NCBI GenBank assembly: GCA_001949185.1
Contig: BDGG01000009.1
Coordinates: forward strand, 1,175,347-1,239,346
Source: Ramazzottius varieornatus
Lineage: Eukaryota; Tardigrada; Eutardigrada; Parachela; Ramazzottiidae
Direction of reading: 5' to 3'
DNA length: 64,000 nucleotides
Numbering within the stretch: position 1 is the stretch's first letter; each line of letters opens with the position of its first letter. Below the pieces are notes generated by a model. That model saw only the letters and a list, made by a program, of their open reading frames with translations. It did not search any database and was not told where the DNA came from. Of this stretch, positions 43,474 through 53,499 are shown in pieces. Position numbers and translations under genes: made by a program.

Positions 43474-44717
43474 AGGTATGACTTGTCGGCCACCAACATA
43501 AAATTTTATTACAACTTTCCCCAGTTTGAATCTAATCCATTTCAATCGAAGTATTCACCGTTACTATCGACACACTTTTGCCATTTTTCCGGTAGACAAG
43601 ATAGGCCTTTACGGAAGAACTCGAGAGAAAGAGAACCGGCGAAGTTCTCGAAGGCACTTTTCACAGCTTCTTCGGAGTTAAATTTTCTTCCTCTCAAAAA
43701 GTTATCAAAATTCAAAAAGAAGTGATAATCTGTTGGAGCTAAGTCAGGACTGTATGGTGGATGAGGAAGAGTTTCCAGACCGAGCTCGCGTAATTTGGCA
43801 GAAGTCTTTTTCGCGGAGTGAGCTTTTGCGTTGTCGTGTAGCAGCAGGGGCTTGTCACGATTGACCAACTTTGGTTGCTTGACGGTCAGCTTCTTCATCA
43901 TTTCCTCCAGTTCCAGAGAGTAGTGGTCTGCTACTATTGTTTTGCCAGGAGGAAGAAAGTCATAGTGCACTATCCCTTCCATTGTCCACCAAACAGTAAC
44001 CATGATCTTGCGTTGGTGAAGCTCAGGCTTTGGGCTTCACCTGGGCTCAAAATTACCTTCTTCCGCTTCCGGTTGTTGTAAAGAATCCACTTCTCATCAC
44101 ACGTAACAATTCGATGCAGGAAAGGTTCGTTTCTGGAACGGTTGAGGAGAGAAAGACACACGTCCACACGATGCCTTTTCTGGAGTGCGCTAAGTTCATG
44201 AGGTACCCACTTTTCCAAATTTTTCACCTTACCGATCTGACGAAGGTGCAAATCGATAGTCACGGGTGAGTGTTGAGACAATACGGCAGACGTTTGGGAA
44301 GGATCGGACTCCACCAGCTTTCTCAGCTCGTCGTTGTTCACTTTCAGTTTTGGCCTTCCGTGAGGGTGATCTTCGAGACTGAAATCTCCCGAACGGAAAC
44401 CAGCATACCATCGTTCCACCGTACGTTCGTTAGTGGCGTCTTCACCAAACACATTGTTGATACTCCGGGCTGTCTGTGTTGCGTTGGTGCCACGACGAAA
44501 TTCATACTCGAAAATAGTCCGTAACTTGCTCTTGTCCATGGGCGCGCCAATAACTCCACAGAGAGGGCAAAAACAACAAACTAACATAAACGAAGCAGCG
44601 AAAGATAGTAGACGAACACTAGCATCGACACAAAAAAACACGAGACGAAACGATCGCGCTAAAAGAGAGATATGAATTTTTCAATGTGAGACTGGTGTGA
44701 GCCGACAAGTCATACCT
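43474..44717 (-). mobile_element. Mariner element, 1244 bp, inserted in the Harbinger transposase
   Basis: Terminal inverted repeats AGGTATGACTTGTCGGC (left, 43474) and its complement (right, ending 44717) are perfect over 17 bases. TA duplicates flank it (43472-43473 and 44718-44719). It holds one mariner transposase gene on the minus strand with a frameshift. Confidence 0.93.
43542..44539 (-). pseudogene. Mariner transposase with one frameshift
   Basis: From Met 44539: MDKSKLRTIFEYEFRRGTNA, NERTVERWYAGFRSGDFSLE (helix-turn-helix), VTCDEKWILYNNRKRKK (first Asp). After SPGEA the frame shifts (near 44040-44020) and continues as HQRKIMVTVWWTMEGIVH, LLHDNAKAHSAK (second Asp) and YSPDLAPTDYHFF (third Asp). 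The spacing between the last two Asp residues is 34, the mariner D34D type. It ends WQKCVDSNGEYFD. All catalytic residues remain; the single frameshift is the only obvious defect. Confidence 0.92.
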
Positions 44718-45300
44718 TATCACCTGATACTGTGTGGCGTTCCAGTGAGAGCAATGCCACCATAACACGTTCGGTGTACAGATTTACCGTACCTTCTCCT
44801 ACACCAAAATACGCACCATCCTTCCATGAAGAGGAGCCCGATCCGTCGAATCCAAAACGGTCCAGCGCAATCATCAGCTGTTCCGCGGGATCGGCTTGGC
44901 TGAGGTTGCTCTTGTTCTTGAAGACTTTGTAGTCTCGTATCTTTTGCGCGATTCCGTAGAACGCCTGTCTGCTCATACTTGCGTTGCGCTTGAATGTCAC
45001 ATCGTCTGACTTGAAAATGATGTCGACCAGTTCTTTCGTTTTCGGTAACCACTGTCTTGGTGAGAGATAACGGCTATCAGCTGCATAGCATCGTGCAATG
45101 GCCGTGGTAGTGTGGTCGTCGTCCGAGCTGCTTTCTGATTCCTCGGCTATCTTCCGATCTTGGTCATCGCTGCCTGAATCCAGTACTTCCTTGACTATCA
45201 AATCCGTCAAAATCTTCACATCGATGGATCGCACCAGCTGCCTACGGTTCACTCGACTGGGCATCTTAAGGAGACAAACTGTAAACAGACTAAAGTGCAA

Positions 45301-46069
45301 GGTATAAATAATGAAGAATACTCAAAAAATTTCCCTTTAACGGTTCTGACGTCACAGCCTTTTCTACGTCATTTGGTATGTTAGACTGTGACTGATTATT
45401 TCGGTACTCAGGCCTGAAATTTCAATTGATCACCCGATTGGTTGATTTACTTAAACAAACGCCGTTTTTAAACGACTGCTTTTACGTAAACGCCAGCTTT
45501 GAGTCGAGCTACTGTTCCGAGAGCTTTAAGCTTTTGCGTTTCGCTTGACGGTCACTGATGAGCTGCTAGACAGCCCTTGCTCAGTTGATTGACAATCAAC
45601 TCAGCAATGGGCTGTTCCGCAACTCATCAGCGTTGACGGTTTTGGTCTTCAAGGTTGAAATTTTACCCCTCAGGGCCCAGGCTCTCGCACCGGAAGTTCA
45701 TCACAGAATGCAGATCGACGTGATAATCTTTCTCCAGGTATCCGTATTCTGTGAACGTTAGACATCAGCATCTTGATCTTTGGTGCTAGTATCCAAGCAG
45801 GTCTGATTCCGACAGCACCCAAGTAGACGGTTTTTCGAGACCAGCGGCTGCTGATGCGTGTTGCCACTAAAGCTTATTTTTTTTGTAAATCGAAGTTGGT
45901 TAGTGCGTTGCTATCAGCGGGCAAGCGCGCACGACAGTTCCGTACCGTCATCAACCAGGACCATCAAACGTATTTACGAACACCGTTCCAGGAGGGACAT
46001 CGCTGCCTGACTTCGTCTGTGTTCGCCGCTCGTAACGATTACTGTGTCAGATATTGCACCATTAGAAGC
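45301..46069. other. Region between Harbinger and PREP
   Basis: Probably the right flank of the Harbinger element followed by the PREP promoter and 5' untranslated region. It contains a 76-bp palindrome (45555-45630). No other gene is seen. Confidence 0.45.
45555..45630. repeat. 76-bp near-perfect palindrome with no loop
   Basis: CTGATGAG.TG at one end and its complement at the other, with ACAGCCC.TTGCT..GTTGATTG running to the centre on each side; only about five positions differ between the arms. It could form a cruciform or, if transcribed, a long hairpin. It lies about 440 bp upstream of the PREP start. Confidence 0.85.
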
Positions 46070-49000
46070 ATGGTGCATACTAGCCAACCGGAAGCGGATA
46101 TGCAGTTCGAATATCCCAAATCCCGCCGCGATGAATCCGTCGTCGAAGATCTTCATGGCGTGAAGGTTTGTTTCTGTCTACTTAGCAAAGCATGTTGCTT
46201 GTGTTATATGAATGAGATGATTTAGTAGAACATATTTTGCTCAACGGTTTCCTTGCAGGTCGCAGATCCATATCGTTGGCTGGAAGACCCGGAAGCGAAG
46301 GAGACGAAAGAGTTTGTGGAGAAGCAGAACGAAATCACCAACAAATATCTTCATGATTACGAACATTACGACAACGTCAAGAGCTTGTAAGTTTCTGCCG
46401 AACATGCTCGATGCGTTTCTGATTATCTGTAAATTATCCCATGGTAGATGTACAGTATGTATTGTAGCCTTTAGAGAGCCTGATTGCAGGGTGACAAAGT
46501 TGCACGATTATCCACGGTACGGAGCACCGAACATTGAAGGAGACCATGTGTATTTCATGTTCAACAGCGGTCTACAAAACCAAGCGTAAGTGGTTATCAG
46601 TCCGAGAAATTGGCCACTCATGGCACTGCTGACTTCCGGTGGGGTGTCCATGCTTCTGTTTTTGCTTACAGTGTGATATACCGTCAAAAGTCACTAATGG
46701 ACGACTCGAAAGAGGTCTTCTTCGATCCCAACACCTTGTCGGAAGATGGAACTACGGCCCTAAGTCAGACTAGCTGGTCCGAAGATGGACGGCTTATGGG
46801 GTATATGCTTTCTGCCGGTGGAAGTGACTGGCGAACGACCAAGGTAGATTCTATTAGCCTGGCATTACCATGTCCTGACACTCTACTCGCATGACAGAAG
46901 TCTTTCTGACTGTTCAGATACTGGACGCTTCGTCGAAGGAAAACCTGCCGGATGTACTGGAGCGAGTCAAGTTCTCATGTTTTGGGTGGACCCACGACCA
47001 CAAAGGGTTTTTCTACAATGTGAGTGTTTACTGACCCGAACGTGTAATGTGGAAGCACGGTCAACGAAACGACCAGATCGCTTTCTTTGAGTGGCGCACG
47101 CTTCCTGCTAATATCAGTGAAAAGGTGCTCCACTTGGAAAAGCAAACAAACTCGACCAGATCGCCTTTCCAGTGGCGCATGCTCTCGGCCAACAGCGCTG
47201 ATAACCTGCGCCACTTGCGGGTCCGATCTTATCGGGCTAGTCTGGGGGAGGGGAAGGGGCTCCCGTGTTGTGTATCATCAAGGTACGCGTATGCTGACTT
47301 TAATGTGTGGTTGTAGATGTACCCGGAAGTGACGACAGAGCAGGCGACAGGAACCAGCACAAGCTCTGACTATAACCAGAAGCTGTACTATCACGTCCTC
47401 GGAACGCCACAAAGTGAAGACGTTCTGTGTGCCGAGTTTCCGGATAACCCAAACTGGAAAGGGTCAGCTTCAGTAACAGATGACGGAAACTACGTCTTAT
47501 TAAGCATTAGCCGAAGTTGCGAGTCGAAAAACGGCTTGTGGTACTGTGACCTGCGCAAGACCGATGGTAAAATCGAAGACATTCTGCCATGGGTGAAACT
47601 GTTCGAGGACTTTGACGCCGAGTATGACGTACGTCCAAAGAGGAAAATCCAACATGAAATCAGGTCTAGAACTTGATATTCTTGTTTGGTGCAGGTGATC
47701 ACGAATGAAGGAACACTATTCTACATCAAGACCAACCTCGACGCGAAGAACCACAGGATCATTGTTGTCGACGTCGCTGACGCGAAAAAGGTGAGTCTCG
47801 TCACTTCATCCTAAATTTCTCTATCCAGTTTACTTTGCTTTCATATGGGAAGGCGGTAAACCAATGTTCTATGACTGTTTTTTCAAGTGACGCATGCGTG
47901 TAGCGAATAACAATCGAAATGTGCGTCACCTGAAATAATGATCTTGCACGTTTCGTTTACCGGCTTTCCGTGTAGTGCTCTTGTTTCGCAGGGTAACTGG
48001 AAGGAGCTTATTCCGGAGAACCCAAAGTATTTCTTGGAATGGGCGTGCTGCGCAGCTGGAGATAAGCTGGTTCTTCACTACATTGAGGATGTCAAGGTGG
48101 GTCGACCAAGTAACAGCAGGATTGACGAGAGTGTTACATATCTTTTCTCCGCTTGGTAGTCCGCCATGTACGTGCACGAGTTGTCCAGTGGGAAACGTCT
48201 CCATACTTTTGACCTAGGATGCAGCGCGGTCATGCAGGTCAGCTGCAAGAAGAAACTTCCACAGGTAAACATATGATCAAACTCTGTTCTTAACTGTTCA
48301 ATGCATTAATTTTCTTTTCGATGCATGATCGGAAAGTGTGAGTTAGTGAGTCCGGTTCGTCTTTCAGTTTTTCTACAAGCTACAGTCCTTCACGAACCCT
48401 GGCACGGTCTACCTCTGTGATATGTCCAGGCCAGACTTTCCTTCGACGGTAAGTGTACTATTGATATCTTGCGCCATCCCCCTTCGACGAACCCAAATGT
48501 AAAAATAATTATGGCTCGTAGGTCTTTCGTGAGATCAAGTCCGCAGCGTTCGATCCGAATGAATATGAGACCACTCAAGTATTCTACCCTAGCGCTGATG
48601 GCGTTAAAGTTCCAATGTTCATTACGCATCGAAAGGTAAGCTTATACGGATAAGTTATACAATGATATTTCGCGAATCGACGAATGAGGTACACGAGCTT
48701 GCTTGAAGTGACAATGGCGCTTTGGTTACAGGGTCTGAAACCGAGCGAAGAGACGCCATGCCTGTTGTACGCTTACGGCGGGTTCCACATCGCGGTCCAG
48801 CCATACTTCAGTGCGCGTTTCGTATCCTTCCTCAAGGCTTTCGACGGGATTTTTGCGGTTGCGAATATCCGCGGAGGCTCGTAAGTCATGCATCGTCTTG
48901 CAATATTTTGAGGTCGCTTGTGGAAGGGTAGAGTTGTGTTGCAGAGAGTACGGCGAAGAATGGTGGATAAACGGATCGTTGAAGAACAAGCAAAACTGCT

Positions 49001-50092
49001 TCACCGACTTCCAGTGCGCCGCAGAGTATCTTTACAAGGAAGAATACACCTCCGCCAAAAAGTACGTACTAACTCGATTCGAATCTACGTTTGAAAAAAT
49101 GTGGTTGCAACCAATTCAAAGGTAACCAATGTGGATACCAAATGTGGTTGAAAAAATGTGGTTGCAAATGAAAGGTGGACAAATAAAGTGCTTTCTTCAG
49201 ACTGGCCATCATGGGAGGCTCGAACGGAGGTCTGTTGGTTGGGGCTTGCAGGTAAAGTTTCCGCGTCATTGTAAATTCCAAGTTTTACGACTTGTACTGA
49301 TCATCTCTTCCTGACTAATTCCAGCAACCAGCGACCCGAACTGTTCGGAGCAGCCATTCCTATGGTCGGGTAGGTCTATCCGAAGAATTGCCCCAGCTGG
49401 TCTGTATTCAACCGCGGCTTGGTTTTTCTTTGGTTGAATAGGGTAATGGACATGTTACGTTTCCACAAGTTCACGATTGGGCATTATTGGACATCGGACT
49501 ATGGAAATCCCGATGTGAAGGAAGATTTTGATGTCGTCATGAAGTAAGTCCGCTAAAACGGGGTGGAACCTCTCAGTCTTTTGACTGGCTTTGTATTTCT
49601 AGGTATTCTCCGCTGCACAACATTAAGAAGCCGGAAGATGACGTTCAGTACCCAGCTACGCTAGTGGTGACTGCTGACCATGACGACCGAGTGTCACCAT
49701 TACATTCGCTCAAGTACGTAGCCCAGCTCCAACACGTGGTGTGTGCCGATCAGAAGCAAAAGAAACCGTTAATGGTGCGTGTCGAGACGAAAGCTGGACA
49801 TGGTGCCGGAAAATCAACCACCAAGATCGTAAGTGGCACGTCGGCAAATGAATTTACCCACACTGTTTTAGCCAGTGACGCACACTCCCAGCCAATAACA
49901 ACGCAAATGTGCGTCGCGTTTGATGACGACCTGGGTGAAATCATTCTGCCGACGTCCCAACTCCAAATTTTGTACTACGGTATGCGGGTCGTTTGGACAA
50001 CTAGTATTTGTTTTCAGATCGAGGAAATTGTAGATTGTCTCGTGTTCTGCGCAAAGGCCTTGCAGTACGAATGGAAGGGTCCACAAACATGA
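46070..50092 (+). CDS. PREP: Prolyl endopeptidase (prolyl oligopeptidase)
   Basis: Eighteen exons, all in phase: 46070-46165, 46259-46386, 46490-46585, 46672-46843, 46918-47019, 47317-47628, 47695-47790, 47992-48096, 48160-48264, 48368-48448, 48522-48635, 48732-48880, 48945-49061, 49201-49251, 49325-49369, 49442-49543, 49603-49828 and 50018-50092; 723 residues against 710 in human. It covers the N-terminal [10 protein letters not shown] segment, the seven-bladed propeller ([30 protein letters not shown]) and the alpha/beta-hydrolase domain. The catalytic Ser is in [12 protein letters not shown], the Asp in [14 protein letters not shown] and the His in [11 protein letters not shown]; all three are present. 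PREP cleaves short proline-containing peptides after Pro in the cytosol. A Met at 46100 is an alternative start. Palindromic repeats lie in at least three introns. Confidence 0.97.
47080..47225. repeat. Palindromic repeat doublet (PREP intron)
   Basis: Hairpins at 47083-47136 and 47164-47222 between exons 5 and 6, joined by CAAACAAACTCGACCAGATC. Confidence 0.82.
47877..47937. repeat. Palindromic repeat copy (PREP intron)
   Basis: TTTTCAAGTGACGCATG / TGTGCGTCACCTGAAA hairpin between exons 7 and 8. Confidence 0.78.
49838..49968. repeat. Full-length single palindromic repeat (PREP intron)
   Basis: Starts ACGTCGGCAAATGAATTTAC and ends TCTGCCGACGTCCCAA, with one hairpin at 49867-49925. A complete single-hairpin unit of about 130 bp of the GACGTC subtype. 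Confidence 0.86.
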
Positions 50093-50496
50093 GTCTCCCT
50101 GACCGTACCTTTTCTTACCTTTATGATATGTTCATTCTGTTTCTATTTCTTTTTTGGATATTTTGTATATTTACGAAGAACTGGCAAGTGCAGCAGTTAT
50201 CGTCTTCACAAGTAAAACTTCAGAAAGTGAACAAGTCAGACGAAAGGTTATAAAAATACCCAGAAAATAATGGAAAACGAAGAAAATTTCAAAAATTCAC
50301 GGAATGGAGAACAACGGAATGGATATGCTAGGAAAAAGAGAGGAAAAAACATGCAGCGTATTCTGTATTAATTTCGAGTATATATGAATCATTTTCATTC
50401 TTTACCGAGAAAAATAAACAGAATTTTCGAGGTCGCGAATGGAAAATCTTTCTGAGAGGTACTCTTTCACGGTTGACGCATCTTCGCCTATCTTGT
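50093..50496. other. Intergenic stretch between convergent PREP and TRAM
   Basis: AT-rich 3' flanks of two tail-to-tail genes. No coding or repeat feature is seen. Confidence 0.5.
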
Positions 50497-52866
50497 TTAT
50501 TCGGACTTGTTTCCCTTGGTGCGAATGCGGCCTGCCGCATTGTTCTGGGAGCGAGGAGAGTTCGAGGACGCTGCAGCAGCTTTGGGAGAGCTTTCGGGGC
50601 TTCGTTCGTAATCACCAGCATCGTCCGATGATTCTCCGCGGACGGCCGTACTGGAAGCCTTGCTGCGACGTTCACCGGCCAGCTTCTTCCGTTGCATCAC
50701 AGCTTCCGTTCGCTCTCGTCGACGTCGGAAATGGAATGTCAGGAAACGCGTCAGCATCCAAAAGTTCAAGACTACAATTCCAGCGAAAGCGACGACCCTG
50801 CAGTGAGACAGCTGCCATTAGAAACCGTCAAAAGGTAAAACAAGCAGAAAAGAGTCAACTGAAAGTCGGCATAGGAAACGTCCATGATCCTGTTCCAAGT
50901 GGCGAACACTCTCATTGTAATTGGCTGGAAGAGCACGCCACTCGAGACATCAATCCCGCACATTTCGTCTCAAGTAGCGCACTCTTCCAGCTAAACACAG
51001 TGATAGTGTGCGCCATTTGAAAAAGCGATCGTGGACGTTTCCTTTGCCGACCTCCTACAATTCCTACTTGATGAAGGGTGTGTTGTAGTTTCCGGTTTCG
51101 CGGTCAATGCTAGAAATCTGGGACGGCTTAAGCGCGTACAGCATGACATATCCGCTTAGCGCAACCGATAAGAACCGCGAGAAGACAAAGGCTGCGTTAA
51201 AGGCGCTGAACCTGTAAGCAAATAAAATCAACCTACGTACCAAATCAGGACAGAGAAACCTTTACGCAAATGATTAGAACGTACAAGGGTGCGGCCCAGC
51301 GATTGCGTTCCGAATAGTGGAGGATCTTGGCGGAGTGGAAAAGGACTTGCACAGCGGATTCAACCAGCATGAGGACGGCCAAAAGTCGGTGGAAACTGCG
51401 CGAAACAGCAAAAAACGTCAATGGATGTAAAAGGGAAAGACTTGACACGGCGTTGCAGGTAGCTTACTTGGTCATATATGCGGCAAGGACCACAACCAAG
51501 TTGATCGTTTGGTAGATCAAACGTGACTGCATATCTTCCTAAAACGAGAGTACGCTCTAAACTGCGATCCGAACACCGGAAGTGAGGGTGATCATGAGAA
51601 GGATGTACCTTCTTGACTTTCTGCAGGTACAGCTCGGCATAAGTGTGGACCCAGTGAGCAAGCTACAAAGGGAAAACACGTTCACTAGTAGATGGCCCCA
51701 AAGCGAACTTTTCCGAATGACCCGGTACGAAACTGACGTACCTGGAGGACCATGAAGAACTTCTCGTGGAACCTAAAATAGATGACAACGTGTATGATGA
51801 GCACCAAGGGTTCACCAACTGGAACTGCCCTTACAGCATTTTACTATGAGGATAGTTCTCCCAGACGGTTCGATGGTTCGTCAAATAGCCTCGCTACACA
51901 ACAGCAATCTCGGTAAGCATGCATGCTGAATAATAAGCATTCAAAGGAGTGACTACTCACGCCAACCATAAGATCGACAGCCCATATGAACGTTATCAGG
52001 TAGAAACAGACCAACTGGGCGGATTCGCTAAATCGACTGGTGCGCAACTTGGACAGATGCAGACGACGGGTAATTTTCTAAAACAAACGGAAACTCGATA
52101 AAGGCCCTTGTAATTTATAGTAAACTGACGATACTTACATCAACGATGTATTCCTGGATGATCTGATGCATAATAATGCAAACCATGGCGTAAAAGATAA
52201 CGGCAAAGACATCGCGAAATCCGGTGGTGTATTCAATCGGGCGACCAGGATCTAAAAATAGAAGAACAGACGCTCGTTACCCGCCGGTTTTCTGTTAGAA
52301 AATGCAACGAAATTCGGTCAATTTGGACACTGACCGGCTTGTAATTCCTCCTGCGTGGTAACGTTGCTGGTCATGGCGACGAAAGGAACGGCAAGCCAGT
52401 TTGTCACCTGGAGCATGCAACAAGAAAGTTAGGGGAGGCTTGGATGTATTGCGCGAAGGTTTCGGTTGATGGAACAGGAAAACGAATGAGTTATTCAGCG
52501 TCATGGTCAAGTCTCAAGTTGAAGAGATGCCAATACACGTGGCACCAACACTCGTCCACGTCGGTACACAGTTCAAACAATCAGCTGTAGACAGGTATCA
52601 CAGTATGGCTTAATCAACTCACCGGTGCCATCATGCCTATCAGGATAAGGATGGTGATGCAGGAAAAAATATCAGCATGATTCTGGATGAAGAATTCCTA
52701 CAGAACACCCAGCATGAACATAATCTGCCAGATGTCGGGAGACATACGGGTGCTCGCAAGCCCGTAACAGCTGGATCAATAACGATTGTCTTACCTGCGA
52801 GAGGACAGGAGGGCTAGCTTTCTTGTCCGCTCCAGCTGGACGCCGAACAGTCCTGGGAACGGGCAT
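50497..52866 (-). CDS. TRAM1: Translocating chain-associated membrane protein (TRAM)
   Basis: Twelve exons in phase: 52866-52795, 52697-52623, 52407-52335, 52251-52139, 52077-51961, 51893-51835, 51772-51742, 51662-51609, 51538-51468, 51395-51285, 51211-51068 and 50797-50497; about 406 residues. After KKASPPVLSQEFFIQNHADI the chain has the multiple hydrophobic segments of the TRAM/LAG/CLN8 domain. Landmarks include QEYIVDKITRRLHLSKL, SESAQLVCFYLITFIWAVDL, FFMVLQLAHWVHTYAELYL, QSRLIYQTINLVVVLAAY and LHYSERNRWAAPLFSAFN. The cytosolic tail is basic, then Ser-rich, and ends in KGNKSE. TRAM proteins sit beside the Sec61 channel in the ER membrane and help insert nascent secretory and membrane proteins. 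Assignment to TRAM1 over TRAM2 is not certain. It starts 633 bp from ZMYND8, divergently. Confidence 0.92.
50890..51055. repeat. Palindromic repeat doublet (TRAM intron)
   Basis: Hairpins at 50893-50945 and 50967-51020, then TTTGCCGACCTCCTAC, within the last TRAM intron. Confidence 0.8.
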
Positions 52867-53499
52867 CTTGCTCTACGTACGGACGCCTCCTTCTCCCCTC
52901 GTCTTCAGCAGCACCTTATAGAAGAAGCCTGCAACCACCTTCAAAGTAATCCGGGTAAAACAACAAACTGCCGAGTTGTTTCTCCGCGACTTCCGTCTGC
53001 TGGCCAGACGGCGCATACATACCGTACGTTACAGGTGGTGGGCGGTCGGCCTGGACCGTGTGTAGGTTGGCGAAGCTGGAATCCGGACCGAGTTGCGGCG
53101 CAATTGCGGTCCTTGTGCCGGTATGGAGTAATTCAGCTTCGGTTCGATCCGATCGACCAGCCAGATTCGTTTGGAGAAGACCCGAGAAGGCCGATTTCGT
53201 CCTTCGTGACGTAGTGCTATACAATCAACTGGGACTTGGCCGGAGGTGTACATAGAATTCGCAATCTCGACAGACCGAGGATCCATTCTGGGGCAAACAC
53301 CATCGTTTGTTTATCTTGGATGAAAGGTCACATTCATTGGCTCTTATCGAACCTCGAAGGTGCAGATGGGGAATCTGTGTTGTGCTCTGTCTAATTGACG
53401 TCGTGCCTGTCCTTGTGTGAGGAGGCTGTGATGAAAGCGAGTGGCAATTTGGGTCAGTCGTTATCAAGGTAAAGCTTACCTACCTTAGCTGAAGGCTGA
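52867..53499. other. Divergent promoter region of TRAM and ZMYND8
   Basis: The 633 bases between two start codons on opposite strands. Contains no repeat copy and no supported exon. Open frames here overlap on both strands without motifs. Confidence 0.45.

Larger units (their letters stand above)
42745..45264 (-). pseudogene. PIF/Harbinger DDE transposase, interrupted
   Basis: The N-terminal part (45264-44720) has an acidic region and AFYGIAQKIRDYKVF then a helix-turn-helix-like block. After the mariner (43474-44717) it resumes with AERMQIRRRIEEAHKIRN and CIGYVDGTLVGL, the first catalytic Asp. Then an in-frame TAA (43324) is followed by SGYAINAMIVVDDQ, HVYAGWPGGAHDHRVF (second Asp) and LLADSAYS. 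An in-frame TAG (43105) is followed by KKPAADIAENREFNAIHAGA and AAEHTIGILKGRFKSL (catalytic Glu). The mariner and the two nonsense codons make it dead. Confidence 0.85.
41270..45300. mobile_element. PIF/Harbinger DNA transposon, inactive, with nested mariner
   Basis: The element carries the two genes typical of PIF/Harbinger, convergently arranged: a Myb/SANT-like DNA-binding ORF on plus (41282-42510) and a DDE transposase on minus (42745-45264). The transposase is split by a 1244-bp mariner. Terminal inverted repeats and the expected 3-bp target duplication were not found, so the outer limits are those of the coding parts; TTTAGCTAAACGG repeats lie outside on the left. Confidence 0.8.
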
